Part shown: piece by piece, positions 1 through 8,090 of the stretch
Numbering within the stretch: the stretch's first letter is position 1
Layout: each line of letters begins with the position of its first letter
Assembly: GCA_910577495.1 (NCBI GenBank)
Contig: CAJTML010000018.1
Location: 1-22,519, forward strand
Length of the DNA stretch: 22,519 nucleotides
Direction of reading: 5' to 3'
Origin: an uncultured Eggerthellaceae bacterium
Lineage (GTDB): Bacteria; Actinomycetota; Coriobacteriia; Coriobacteriales; Eggerthellaceae
Notes under the pieces: generated by a model
The model's database searches: none
What the model was told of the DNA's origin: nothing
The model's input: only the letters and a program-made list of their open reading frames with translations
Translations under genes and position numbers: made by a program

Positions 1-1
1 C

Positions 2-367
2 GAAGCACAGGTTGAAACGCTGGAGAATCGCCTGTGGGGTTCGGTTGTCATCAACGGTGCAAAATGCGTGTCGTGCCGCATGTGTGCGACGTTTTGCCCG
101 ACGGGTGCGCTCACGAAATTCGACGAAGCTGACGGCACCATGGGCATCAACCACTACCCGGCTGACTGCGTCAAATGCGGAAGCTGTCGCGACATTTGCC
201 CTGAAGATGCCATTGTTTTGCTTGATGGCGTCAAAGCGTCCTTTGTGATGGACGGTCAGGTGCATCGCTATGTGATGGATCCGCGTGCGGTTGAATTGCG
301 CAATAACCCGCACCAAATTTTGCAGACGATGCGTCAAAGCTTCAACGGAGACATTTTCGAACGATAG
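2..367 (+). CDS. 4Fe-4S dicluster ferredoxin-domain protein, C-terminal part
   Basis: Only the last 121 codons are in the window; the frame is open through the left edge, so the protein begins upstream. Two consecutive CxxCxxCxxxCP motifs are visible (CVSCRMCATFCP at about residues 22-33 of the visible part and CVKCGSCRDICP about 38 residues further on). This is the classic bacterial ferredoxin fold that binds two [4Fe-4S] clusters for electron transfer. About 50 residues follow without further cysteines and end in a charged tail. The fragment is too short to name the full protein: it could be a stand-alone iron-sulfur subunit or the tail of a larger redox enzyme. A strong terminator lies 32 bp downstream, so it is the last gene of its transcript. 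The domain is sure; the full-length function is unknown. Confidence 0.85.
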   Translation, partial: EAQVETLENRLWGSVVINGAKCVSCRMCATFCPTGALTKFDEADGTMGINHYPADCVKCGSCRDICPEDAIVLLDGVKASFVMDGQVHRYVMDPRAVELRNNPHQILQTMRQSFNGDIFER

Positions 368-398
368 ATGGCTGTTGTACCCCGCGGCCTCCTGTCTT

Positions 399-446
399 GC
401 CGGCATGCGCCACCATCCTCTTCATCTGGTGCGTGCCGGCTTTTTT
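399..446 (+). terminator. Rho-independent terminator after the ferredoxin-type gene
   Basis: An imperfect stem pairs GCCGGCATGCGCCACCA (399-415) with TGGTGCGTGCCGGC (427-440), using one G-T pair and a small bulge. Six T residues follow directly (441-446). Confidence 0.8.
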
Positions 447-465
447 GCGCACTGGTTGACTTCCG

Positions 466-505
466 CACGACGACTTCCCCACGACGACACCCGCACGACG
501 ACACC
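466..505 (+). repeat. Short direct repeat, 14-bp period
   Basis: The 9-mer CACGACGAC occurs at 466, 480 and 494, exactly 14 bp apart, with similar C-rich spacers. No gene covers it. It may be simple-sequence expansion; no function can be read from it. Confidence 0.6.
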
Positions 506-564
506 CGTGCACCCTCATCGATGGCGGCAAAAACGCAAAAAGGCTCTCTGGCGTTGAAAATTGA

Positions 565-709
565 GAGTTTTCCGAAGATCTCGAGTCGCTGGCGGGATGA
601 TTTAGCGGAGCGCGACCGACACCCTTTCGATGACAAGCCGCTGAACAGGTGTGATGCATACGAAGTATTTCTCTCGCAAAGCTAAGTTTCAGCGATCTTC
701 GGAAAACTC
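565..709. repeat. 16-bp perfect inverted repeat enclosing 113 bp
   Basis: GAGTTTTCCGAAGATC (565-580) is the exact reverse complement of 694-709. The pairing extends a few more bases outward (ATTG/CAAT) if one unpaired base is allowed. Between the arms there is no credible gene, but small hairpins can form, such as ATAC-GAA-GTAT at 658-668 and AGCGG/CCGCT (604-608/638-642). A terminator-like hairpin lies just downstream (723-745). The element could be a structured RNA or a small non-coding mobile repeat. The sequence alone does not decide. Confidence 0.6.
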
Positions 710-722
710 CAATCTATTAACG

Positions 723-745
723 AAAAACGCGTCTGCGGCGTTTTT
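723..745. terminator. Terminator-like hairpin, usable on either strand
   Basis: AAAAACGC (723-730) pairs with GCGTTTTT (738-745) around a 7-nt loop. The A-run and T-run flank the stem, so it could end transcripts from both directions. No gene needs it on the plus side, which fits a short transcript from the 565-709 element; that link is inference. Confidence 0.45.
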
Positions 746-768
746 GCCGGCAGGCATCAGCTTGTTCC

Positions 769-797
769 TTGCGAAAACGACCCTGCACATTTATTCT
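769..797 (+). promoter_or_regulatory. Sigma-70-type promoter, probably for modD
   Basis: TTGCGA (769-774) and TATTCT (792-797) are separated by exactly 17 bp. The modD start is about 160 bp downstream, so the transcript would carry a leader containing the GC-rich tandem repeat. Confidence 0.5.
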
Positions 798-842
798 TGT
801 TTGAGCATAGTTCGCTCGCGAAGCTAACTCGCAGGCGGCGCA

Positions 843-904
843 GCAGGCAGGCGTGGCGCGGCAGGCAGGCGTGGCGCGGCAGGCAGGCGGCGCGGCAGGC
901 AACC
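843..904 (+). repeat. GC-rich 18-bp tandem repeat in the modD leader
   Basis: Two perfect copies of GCAGGCAGGCGTGGCGCG (843-860 and 861-878) are followed by a shortened copy and a partial one. Similar GCAGGCGGCG sequence precedes them at 831. The repeat is open in the modD frame but lies upstream of the likely start, where it would encode an Arg/Gln/Ala-rich stretch unlike the family. It is best read as non-coding leader. Confidence 0.75.
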
Positions 905-958
905 AGCGCGGCGCGGCGCGGCGAAAATCTCGCACAACAGACTCCAAAAGGTGATTAC

Positions 959-1816
959 ATGGTTCGCATTCCAAACGCACGCATTGACCAGTTCATATCC
1001 GAAGATGTGCCCTACATTGATCTGACCAGCATGGTGCTTGGCATCGGAGGCGCGCGCGGAACCATGGAGTTTTTCACGCGCGAGGCATGCGTGCTTGCCG
1101 GCGTGCAGGTGGCGCGCCGCATTGCCACGCAGCTGGGGTGCGAGGTCGTATTCGCCTGTCAAGATGGCGAAGCGCTCAGTGCGGGTCAAACCTTCATGAC
1201 GCTTGCCGGCACCGCCGAAGACTTGCACGCAACGTGGAAGGTGTGCCTGAACGTCTTCGATCACCTCTCGGCCGTGGCCACCAAAACCCGTGCGATGGTG
1301 GAGGCTGCACATCGCGGCAACCCTACCTGCGAGGTGCTCACCACGCGCAAAAGCATGCCGGGCGTCAAAGACCTGCTCACCGAGGCGGTTATGATCGGCG
1401 GCGCGTTCCCGCACCGGCTTGGCCTCTCCGAAACCGTGCTGGTGTTTGACCACCACATCACCTTCATGGGCGGCTTCGAGGCATTTTTGGGGCAACTGCC
1501 CGCCATCAAAACGCGCTGCGTGGAAAAGAAACTCTTTGTGGAATCAGACGCTGATCAGGCCATACGTTTGGCGAAAGCGGGCGTTGATGGCATTCAGCTG
1601 GATAAAATTGATGTCGAAGAACTCGGCGCGCTCGTGCACACGATTCGTGAGCTGAACCCACATGTGACGCTCGTGGCGGCGGGTGGCATCAACCCGCAAA
1701 ATGCAGAAGCGTATGCGAAAACGGGTGTGGATGCCCTGGCGACCACTGCGCCCTTCACGGCAAAACCCCTGGATATGAGCGTGCGAATGTTCGCGAGCGA
1801 GACGGCTGGACTATAA
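959..1816 (+). CDS. modD: ModD, quinolinate phosphoribosyltransferase-like protein linked to molybdenum
   Basis: The product is 285 aa, the usual ModD length. It starts at the ATG preceded by AAAAGGTGAT. An in-frame upstream start at 797 would add a repeat-encoded tail and is rejected. The N-terminus (about residues 3-20, with EDVPYIDLT) and the segments TTRKSMPG, GGAFPHRLGLSET, EKKLFVESD, GVDGIQLDK and AAGGINPQNAEAYAKTGVD match ModD, a relative of the NAD-synthesis enzyme NadC usually found beside molybdate transporters. Its exact reaction is not settled in the literature I know. NadC is the alternative, but the GGAFPHRLGLSE block and the lack of nadA/nadB nearby favour ModD. No molybdate transporter is in the window, although a molybdopterin enzyme lies about 3.7 kb away. 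The stop overlaps the convergent transporter gene by 6 bp. Confidence 0.8.
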   Translation: MVRIPNARIDQFISEDVPYIDLTSMVLGIGGARGTMEFFTREACVLAGVQVARRIATQLGCEVVFACQDGEALSAGQTFMTLAGTAEDLHATWKVCLNVFDHLSAVATKTRAMVEAAHRGNPTCEVLTTRKSMPGVKDLLTEAVMIGGAFPHRLGLSETVLVFDHHITFMGGFEAFLGQLPAIKTRCVEKKLFVESDADQAIRLAKAGVDGIQLDKIDVEELGALVHTIRELNPHVTLVAAGGINPQNAEAYAKTGVDALATTAPFTAKPLDMSVRMFASETAGL

Positions 1817-2863
1817 CTCTTCAAGCTCGCCCAGCGCTGCTTCCACGTCCATGGGCGCCAGACCGTCGTCAGCGCTGGGGTGGGTGGTGTCCGCGGCGCG
1901 TTCGGTGCTGGCAGTACCCGTGGCTCGTTCGGCGTCGTCGGCCTCCGTGGCGCGCTCGGCAGCCTTCTTCTCCGCGCGCAACGGTAAGTATTCGCTGATC
2001 ACAATGCCGGCGAAGATGAGCGCAAATCCCGCAAACAACGGCAGCGTGAGGACTTCGCCCAAAAGCACAATAGAAAAGCTCACGCCAAAGACGGACTCGG
2101 TAGCCAAAAACAGCGACGCGGGTGCCGGGTCAACGTGTGCCACTGCGGTGTTTTGCAGCAGCAGCGCAATACAGGAGGCGAACACGCCCAAATACACGAG
2201 GTTAATCCACGTGTCGGCAGACAGGGTGGCGAAGTTGGGCACGGGCTCGGTGAGGCCACCCACCACAAAGCCCAAGATGCCCGCTACAAGAAACTGGATG
2301 ACCGTCAAAAGCGTCATGTCGCGGCCGGGTGCATATTTCGCCGTCAGCAACACATGGACGCTCAAAAAGAATGCGGACAACAGCGTGATGAGGTCGCCAA
2401 AGCGCAGGCTGAATCCGCTAGCGCCGGCATAGGAGACGCAGCCCACGCCAGCGACGCACACGAGCGCGGCTACGATGTTGAAGGCGGTCGGTTTTTTGTG
2501 CGTGATCAGCCAACCTAAAAACGGGATGATGACCACATAGAGTGTGGTCAGAAATGAGCTGTTCGACGCGGTGGTGTCGGTCAGGCCGGTGGAATTTGCC
2601 CAGTAGGACAAAAACAAGAAGACCCCCAGCATAGTTCCGGCGCGCAGGTGTGAGGTGTCGAAGGCGCCGCGCGTGCGACGGAGCGTGATAAGCCCAAGCA
2701 AAACGCCTGCCACGGTAAAGCGCACGCCCACCATCCATGAGGGCGGGAATGCATCTACCGTTGACTTGATGACCACCGTGCCAAGACCCCAGATGGCGGC
2801 AGCCACCAAAAGCATGATCTTAAAGCCTGCGGTTGACGTGGGCTTAATACGTGTTGTTGTCAT
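1811..2863 (-). CDS. DMT-superfamily (EamA) membrane transporter
   Basis: The product is 350 aa with about ten hydrophobic segments arranged as two EamA repeats. The first covers about residues 13-145 (starting IMLLVAAAIWGLGTVVIK) and the second about 155-290 (ending GFALIFAGIVISEYLPLR). EamA proteins are inner-membrane exporters or importers of metabolites and amino acids; the substrate cannot be inferred. After the last membrane segment there is an unusual 55-residue hydrophilic tail rich in Ala, Glu, Asp and Thr, probably disordered and cytoplasmic. The start is the ATG at 2863, preceded by AGGGGGAAAG. The gene stands alone, convergent with modD and divergent from the kinase-like gene at 3035. 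Confidence 0.85.
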   Translation of the reverse strand: MTTTRIKPTSTAGFKIMLLVAAAIWGLGTVVIKSTVDAFPPSWMVGVRFTVAGVLLGLITLRRTRGAFDTSHLRAGTMLGVFLFLSYWANSTGLTDTTASNSSFLTTLYVVIIPFLGWLITHKKPTAFNIVAALVCVAGVGCVSYAGASGFSLRFGDLITLLSAFFLSVHVLLTAKYAPGRDMTLLTVIQFLVAGILGFVVGGLTEPVPNFATLSADTWINLVYLGVFASCIALLLQNTAVAHVDPAPASLFLATESVFGVSFSIVLLGEVLTLPLFAGFALIFAGIVISEYLPLRAEKKAAERATEADDAERATGTASTERAADTTHPSADDGLAPMDVEAALGELEEL

Positions 2864-3034
2864 GCACTTTCCCCCTGCATGCTTGCGTTCTCCACGGTCG
2901 AACTTGTCTATCGGGTAACCAAACGCAAACCAGGCTACAACTGTTGAGCGGAATGCTAAACAATAGTCGTGTAGTTGATACAGTTTAATCGTATAGATGC
3001 AGTATACCTAAAACCACCCCAGAGGAGGTGCCTT

Positions 3035-4753
3035 GTGCCAACGTTGAAAGAACTCGTGCAGTTTGCGCGTGAGACGCATCATGACAAAGGTACCGAGAGT
3101 AAAAAGCGCCTTCGCGAAATTGAGCATATCGTGCGCAAATACCACGTGCTGTCAGGGCTTACGCCCGAAAAGGCAACGCATCTGTTAGAGGATTTGGGTC
3201 CGACGTTTGTCAAGATGGGGCAAATTGCGGCGAATAGAAGCGACATTATTCCGCAGGCATACGCTGATGCGTTCAAGCAGCTGCGTGCTGATGTGCCGCC
3301 GATGCCGTTTGAGACGGTGGAGCAGACCATCAATGCATCGCTGGGTCATCCCTGGTCAGAGACGTTTGATGTGCTAGAGCCAACACCGCTCGGGTCGGCG
3401 TCTATCGCGCAGGTGCACAAAGCGCGCATTGCCAAAGACGCGCGCGGACCGCGCAAGGAAGATGGAAGCTATGCGGCGGTGTCCGCTGAGATGCTGCCCG
3501 CGGGTACATGGGTGGCGGTTAAGGTGCGCCGCCCGAATGTGTCTGAGAAAATGCTGTCTGACCTGGCGCTGATTCGCCATGCTGTTGCGCTCGTGGGGTT
3601 GACGAACACCACCGATGGCATCAAGTTGTCGCTCATGGATTTGGTGGATGAGCTTGAGCGTACAACCAAACAGGAGATCAATTTCTGTATTGAGCTTGAG
3701 AATCTCAAGAAGTTTCGCCGTCTTTTGGCTGATCAGCCAGGGGTAGAATGTCCGCGACCGTTCCCGGTGCTCAGCTCTGATGACGTGCTGGTCATGGAAT
3801 ATGTCGAAGGCCCGATGATTAACGACCTGGATGCCATTCGCGCGCAGGGTTTGGATCCGGCAGAGCTCGGACACACGCTTGCGGAAAGCTACGTCACGCA
3901 GGTGGTGGAAAACGGCTTCTTCCATGCCGACCCGCATGCGGGAAATATCATCGTGCGTGATGGCACGATCGTCTGGATTGACCTGGGTATGGTGGGCACG
4001 CTTAACGCCAGTGAGCGCGGCACGATCTTGCGCATGATGCATGCAGCTGCCGAAAACGATCCCTTCGCCGTCATGCAAGCGCTTTTGGCCTGTTCAACCA
4101 CGCATGGCGAAGTGAATCACGGACTGCTTTTGGAGCAGCTGGCCAATCTGCTGACGCTCTATAGCACGATTGATTTGGCCGACATTGATGTGGGCGCGGT
4201 GCTCACGCAGATTTTGGAGCTGCTGCGCACGCAGAATATGTCGCTGCCGTCGGCGTTTACGCTGCTTGCGCGTAGCATGGTGGCGGTCGAGGGCGTGCTG
4301 GTTGAGGTGGCGCCGCAGGAAAGCATCGTGAAGATCATCTCGCACCACGTGCGCAGCCATGATTTAAAGCTGGAAAACATTGAGGCGAAGGCACGCGAGC
4401 TTGCGGTGGCGGCGCTGTCGTCAGCGGAGTCGCTCACGCGGCTGCCCACGCAAGCGTCGCACACGCTGCAGATGCTCAACCGCGGGCAGATTTCGGTCGG
4501 GGCTGACCTGGATATTCCGTCGAATGCGCTGGCTGCGCTCTACTCCGTGAGCGGCACGGTTGCCATGGCGCTCATTTCGGCGGGACTGTTTGTGGGCTCG
4601 TCGATGTTGTGCACCACCAACATGGCGCCGAAGCTGTTGGGGGTGCCGGTTTTAGGCGTGCTTGGTTATCTGGGTGCGTTTGTCTTGGGAGCGTATGTGG
4701 TGTGGCGCAACATTGTGATTCGCCATCGCCAGAAAAATGACGAAACGCTGTAG
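3035..4753 (+). CDS. AarF/UbiB (ABC1/ADCK) family kinase-like protein
   Basis: The product is 572 aa. The start is taken as GTG at 3035 because AGAGGAGGT sits 6 bp upstream; an in-frame ATG at 2975 has no such site. Family hallmarks are present: the KxGQ motif (K60-Q63) in GPTFVKMGQ, the Ala-rich loop LGSASIAQVH, the VAVKV lysine strand, the hinge VLVMEYVEG, the catalytic block FFHADPHAGN (H297 onward), and DLG in place of DFG (D316). Two hydrophobic C-terminal segments (about residues 505-560) anchor it in the membrane. Relatives support isoprenoid-quinone synthesis or lipid homeostasis through an atypical kinase/ATPase activity. No quinone genes adjoin it, so menaquinone involvement is only a guess. 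Confidence 0.88.
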   Translation: MPTLKELVQFARETHHDKGTESKKRLREIEHIVRKYHVLSGLTPEKATHLLEDLGPTFVKMGQIAANRSDIIPQAYADAFKQLRADVPPMPFETVEQTINASLGHPWSETFDVLEPTPLGSASIAQVHKARIAKDARGPRKEDGSYAAVSAEMLPAGTWVAVKVRRPNVSEKMLSDLALIRHAVALVGLTNTTDGIKLSLMDLVDELERTTKQEINFCIELENLKKFRRLLADQPGVECPRPFPVLSSDDVLVMEYVEGPMINDLDAIRAQGLDPAELGHTLAESYVTQVVENGFFHADPHAGNIIVRDGTIVWIDLGMVGTLNASERGTILRMMHAAAENDPFAVMQALLACSTTHGEVNHGLLLEQLANLLTLYSTIDLADIDVGAVLTQILELLRTQNMSLPSAFTLLARSMVAVEGVLVEVAPQESIVKIISHHVRSHDLKLENIEAKARELAVAALSSAESLTRLPTQASHTLQMLNRGQISVGADLDIPSNALAALYSVSGTVAMALISAGLFVGSSMLCTTNMAPKLLGVPVLGVLGYLGAFVLGAYVVWRNIVIRHRQKNDETL

Positions 4754-4816
4754 TGGCTGCGCGCGGTGTGCGCTATAGCGGCCGTGGTGCGCAGCGGGCG
4801 TTGGCTGCGCAGGCGC

Positions 4817-4856
4817 AAAAAAACTCCCCAACGCCGGGAGGGAAGACGTTGGGGAG
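4817..4856 (-). terminator. Rho-independent terminator of the molybdopterin oxidoreductase operon
   Basis: CTCCCCAACG (4824-4833) pairs perfectly with CGTTGGGGAG (4847-4856) around a 13-nt loop. On the minus strand the stem is followed by seven T residues (plus-strand A-run 4817-4823). It lies 40 bp after the ferredoxin-subunit stop. Confidence 0.9.
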
Positions 4857-4896
4857 TGCGACTTGCTCGGCACGTGTTCAGCTTGGTGCTGACTTG

Positions 4897-5460
4897 CTAC
4901 TTCTGATCAGCAATAACAGCGTCGTCGGGCTCTTCAGACAAAGCCTTGTCAACGGTGATCACGAAGTTGGGGTTGGTGCCTGAAGCCGTATCGGAGACAA
5001 TGTCAGCCTCATGGGCGCTCTGCAGCGCATCCATCTCATCCAGGGCAATGTTGGCACCCGGGCATGCGCTCACACATGCAGGCATTTCGCCACGCTGACG
5101 ACGGTCATAGCAGCCATCGCACTTGTAGGTCGTGGACGTCTCTTCGTCGTAGCTCGGCGCGCCATAGGGGCATGCGCTGACGCAGGTCTTGCAGCCGATG
5201 CACTTCTCATGATCTTGGATAACGGTGCCGTCGTCCAGTTTGGTGTAGGCGCCAACGGGGCAGTTCTCAAGGCATGCCGGGTTTTCGCAATGGTTGCACG
5301 ACATGGAAATGAATGAGAATGCTTTCGGGTCATCTTGGCGAATCGTGGTTACTTCGCGAAGCAAAACACCTTTGTTGAGCTGCTTGTCGCTTTTGCAAGC
5401 AATAGAGCAGGTCTTGCAGCCGTAGCAGTTTTTGTTGTTCATCCAGAAACCGATAGCCAT
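4897..5460 (-). CDS. DmsB-like electron-transfer subunit with four [4Fe-4S] clusters
   Basis: The product is 187 aa and has sixteen cysteines in four ferredoxin-type groups: C12-C15-C18-C22, C55-C58-C63-C67, C87-C90-C93-C97 and C114-C117-C129-C133. This is the signature of the DmsB/NrfC/PsrB family that wires a molybdopterin subunit to the quinone pool. The C-terminal 50 residues are acidic and lack cysteines. The start ATG is preceded by AAGGAGGCG, inside the end of the upstream gene, and only 4 bp separate the two genes, so they are co-translated. No Tat signal is present; such subunits normally travel with the catalytic partner. A DmsC-type membrane anchor is absent from the operon, which ends at the terminator just downstream. 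Confidence 0.92.
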   Translation of the reverse strand: MAIGFWMNNKNCYGCKTCSIACKSDKQLNKGVLLREVTTIRQDDPKAFSFISMSCNHCENPACLENCPVGAYTKLDDGTVIQDHEKCIGCKTCVSACPYGAPSYDEETSTTYKCDGCYDRRQRGEMPACVSACPGANIALDEMDALQSAHEADIVSDTASGTNPNFVITVDKALSEEPDDAVIADQK

Positions 5461-5464
5461 GATG

Positions 5465-7840
5465 TTACGCCTCCTTCTTCACATCAACGAGGGTTTGGTT
5501 GCAGCAGTGGGTACCACCTAAGGTCTTCCACTTGTCGTTCGTTACGTGGCTTGAAGAGCCGCCTTGCTGCTCCCACCAGCCGTTTTGCAGGCCAACAACG
5601 CCGGGCTTGAGCAGGCCGTTCACGCGAGCGATGCCATGGTGTTCGCCACGATCGTTAAAGACAACAACCTTGTCGCCGTCTTTGATACCGCGCGCCTCAG
5701 CGTCGTCGGTGTGGATGAGGATGTGTGCCTCGGTGTCGCAGATCTCGTCCATCCAAGGCAGTGCGTGGAAGGTTGAGTGAACGCCGCGATAGGTCTTTTG
5801 CTGCACGCTGAACAGCGGATACTTCTGAGCAAGTTCGTTGTCGTTGCGCGCGTCTTCCTCAGAGCGGGTGTAGGTGACAATCGGGTCGAAGCCTTCCTTC
5901 TTCCACGACGGTACCCAGAATTCGGCCTTCTTAGAAGCGGTCAAGAATTCGCCATCCTTATAGGGGATGTAGTCCGGACCAACCACGTCAACAGCCTTCT
6001 TCTCCTTGAGCTCTTCCAAGGTTACGCCAGTAGGCTCAAGTACGTTAGAAATCAGGGTGTCCATGGGTACGTCGAAAGCATCGCCGAAGCCATAGCGCTT
6101 GGCCAGCTCGGTGAAGATCTCCAGGTCAGACTTGCATTCGCCCGGGCCGTCAACTGCCTTTTCAACCAGCTGGATCCAGTGTGAGCGAGCGTTGGCCAAA
6201 ACGCCTTCCATCTCGAACATGCCGGTGCAGGGAAGCACCAGATCAGAGTAGAGAGCGGTGGAGGTCAGGTAGTGCTCAACGGTCACGACAAACGGGATCT
6301 TCTCCAGCGCCTTGCGAACCATGTTGGTGTTGGGCCACTGGGTCATGGGGCTGCCGGTCATTGACCAGAGCACGTTGACCTTGAGCGGATCCTCGTTGAG
6401 GACTGCTTCGCCAAACTTAAAGCGCGGGATGGCCGGAACTTCGTGGTCAAGCTTGGGAACCTCAATAGGAGCGCCCGTCTTAACCTCGTTCATGCCGCCA
6501 GCGTCAGAAACGCCGTCGCCGATGTGGCCAACTTGGCCGCAGAACGCTGCCAGATACGCGCCCACTGCCGTTGCGTACGTGCCGTTTTCGGTGCGCATAA
6601 AGCCGCCCATGTTTTGGATGATCATGGCGTGCTCAGCCTGCGCATATTCGCGAGCAATGCGCTCAATGTCAGCCGCGTCAACGCCGCACTCCTCGGCAGC
6701 AGCGTCGGCCGTCCACGGAGCAGCATTAGCAGCGATCAGCTCAAACTCGGTGTTGTAGGTGTCAGCCTCAGGCAGGCCTTCCAGGGTGAGCGCCGGGGTT
6801 GCACCTGCGGTGTCATGGCGAACGATCTCGCCCGAGGTAGTGTCGTAGACCATAAATGATGCTTTGTCTTCGGCATCTTCCATAACCGGTTCACCAGTGG
6901 ATTTGTCAACCAGGCACGGTGCGCAGGTGTGCGCAAGCAAGAACTCCTCGTCATAGAGCTTCTCTTGGATAATGGTGTTGAGCATTGCCAAGCCAAGAGC
7001 TGCGTCGGTGCCAGGCCACGGTGCCAGCCAGTCGGTTGCTTTCGCGGCTGACTCGGTGTAGATCGGGTCAATGACCACCAGCTTGCCGCCGTTTTCGACA
7101 ACCTTCTCAAAGCGCTGGAAGTAGCCCTGCTTGGAGATTGCGGGATTGTTACCCCAGATCACACAGTAGGTGCTGTTCTCAATTTGGTTACGCGTGTCCA
7201 AGACGCGCTGACCGTAAATCGGCGTGATGGCTGCGGTAGTACCCGCGCAGCACAGGCTGCCGACGGTGGTTGAAGCGCCGCCGAGGTGGGCGAAGAACGC
7301 ACTGGCAATCGGGCCGTGCATGGCGCCGAAGTTGCCCGAACCGGTAACGTAGCAGATGGACTCTACGCCGTCGGTGGCAATGGCGTCGTCGAACTTCTCC
7401 TGGATCAGGTCGAAAGCCTCGTCCCAGGAAATCTCCTTGAACTTGCCGGTGCCTTTTTCGCCATCGCGAAGCAGCGGTACGGTCAAGCGATCAGGGTCGT
7501 TGGTCATGTACGCGCGAGCAATACCGCGGGCACACGCTGCGCAGTCGTTCAGCTCGGAAGACTCAACCTTGACCAGCTTGCCGTCAACCACATAGCCTTT
7601 GAGGTTGTGGTGCTGGCACTCCGGCGGGCAGGTTGAATAGAAAATCTCAGCGTTTGCATACGGGTCTTCGCCGGTCACGGGCAAATCGGATTCGCCCTCA
7701 GGCGTCTCGGTTGCTCCCTGATCTGCGGCTGGCGAGCAACCAGCCAAGCCAACAGCTGCGGCGGTTGCCGCTGCGGCACCCACAAACGTGCGGCGCGTTA
7801 GCTTCGGTTCGGCGACGTTGTTCAAAGAACGCTTCGTCAT
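5465..7840 (-). CDS. Molybdopterin-dependent oxidoreductase, catalytic subunit (DMSO reductase family), Tat lipoprotein
   Basis: The product is 791 aa. The ATG at 7840 follows AGGAGGAGAG; an upstream in-frame ATG at 7942 lacks such a site. The N-terminus has a twin-arginine motif (TRRTFVG, residues 15-21), an Ala-rich hydrophobic stretch and a lipobox ending at C35 (GLAGC), so it is exported folded and lipid-anchored. The iron-sulfur region has C71, C75 and then N79 where the third cysteine is usual, followed by C100 and C103. GSLCCAG (C197/C198) is the likely molybdenum-ligand region. A molybdopterin-binding barrel fills the C-terminus. The ferredoxin-type partner follows 4 bp later. The electron acceptor or donor cannot be predicted; DMSO, thiosulfate, polysulfide or an aromatic substrate are all possible. 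The divergent haem-sensor kinase may control it. Confidence 0.88.
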   Translation of the reverse strand: MTKRSLNNVAEPKLTRRTFVGAAAATAAAVGLAGCSPAADQGATETPEGESDLPVTGEDPYANAEIFYSTCPPECQHHNLKGYVVDGKLVKVESSELNDCAACARGIARAYMTNDPDRLTVPLLRDGEKGTGKFKEISWDEAFDLIQEKFDDAIATDGVESICYVTGSGNFGAMHGPIASAFFAHLGGASTTVGSLCCAGTTAAITPIYGQRVLDTRNQIENSTYCVIWGNNPAISKQGYFQRFEKVVENGGKLVVIDPIYTESAAKATDWLAPWPGTDAALGLAMLNTIIQEKLYDEEFLLAHTCAPCLVDKSTGEPVMEDAEDKASFMVYDTTSGEIVRHDTAGATPALTLEGLPEADTYNTEFELIAANAAPWTADAAAEECGVDAADIERIAREYAQAEHAMIIQNMGGFMRTENGTYATAVGAYLAAFCGQVGHIGDGVSDAGGMNEVKTGAPIEVPKLDHEVPAIPRFKFGEAVLNEDPLKVNVLWSMTGSPMTQWPNTNMVRKALEKIPFVVTVEHYLTSTALYSDLVLPCTGMFEMEGVLANARSHWIQLVEKAVDGPGECKSDLEIFTELAKRYGFGDAFDVPMDTLISNVLEPTGVTLEELKEKKAVDVVGPDYIPYKDGEFLTASKKAEFWVPSWKKEGFDPIVTYTRSEEDARNDNELAQKYPLFSVQQKTYRGVHSTFHALPWMDEICDTEAHILIHTDDAEARGIKDGDKVVVFNDRGEHHGIARVNGLLKPGVVGLQNGWWEQQGGSSSHVTNDKWKTLGGTHCCNQTLVDVKKEA

Positions 7841-7977
7841 AGAACTCTCCTCCTCTGTGTTGTTACACCCTCGCCAAGTGGTTGGGCAGGTAGTCTCCTC
7901 AAACCTCAAGCCCAGCCTCACTTGTTGGGACAATTTTGGCAACGCGCATAAAAATGCTCAATGCTTTCGCGCATAAC

Positions 7978-8001
7978 TTTGTATTAAAAAATCGTGACAA
8001 A
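7978..8001. promoter_or_regulatory. Possible operator dyad in the divergent intergenic region
   Basis: TTTGT (7978-7982) and ACAAA (7997-8001) are inverted around an AT-rich 14-bp spacer. It lies between the oxidoreductase and sensor kinase genes and could bind the adjacent response regulator or another factor. The arms are short, so chance is possible. Confidence 0.25.
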
Positions 8002-8034
8002 TATTAAAAAAGAATTACCTTCGCGCGCGGGTCT

Positions 8035-8063
8035 TTTGTTTTGCGCCACAGATCAGGGATAAT
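8035..8063 (+). promoter_or_regulatory. Sigma-70-like promoter for the two-component pair
   Basis: TTTGTT (8035-8040) and GATAAT (8058-8063) are 17 bp apart, with the kinase start 27 bp after the -10 box. The -35 box is weak, which would suit an activated promoter. Confidence 0.4.
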
Positions 8064-8090
8064 AAGGCGTGCTGGGGCGAAGGAGGGATC

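Noticed and set aside
797..958. Longer modD with an upstream in-frame ATG at 797
   Set aside because: The extension would be encoded by the tandem repeat, is unlike the family, overlaps the predicted -10 box, and lacks a ribosome-binding site. The ATG at 959 has one and gives the normal length.
824..1495. Antisense reading frame of 223 codons opposite modD
   Set aside because: It is a shadow frame rich in His, Arg and Ala, with no ribosome-binding site and no domain. Similar antisense frames opposite the HD-GYP/GGDEF, kinase and MurT-GatD genes were dropped for the same reason.
959..1816. NadC (quinolinate phosphoribosyltransferase) assignment
   Set aside because: The fold is shared, but the GGAFPHRLGLSE and EKKLFVESD blocks fit ModD better, and there are no nadA or nadB neighbours.
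5465..7840. Assignment as a catechol or dopamine dehydroxylase
   Set aside because: Coriobacteriia carry such enzymes, but this subunit is shorter than the ones I know and no substrate-specific motif can be read. It is left as a generic oxidoreductase.
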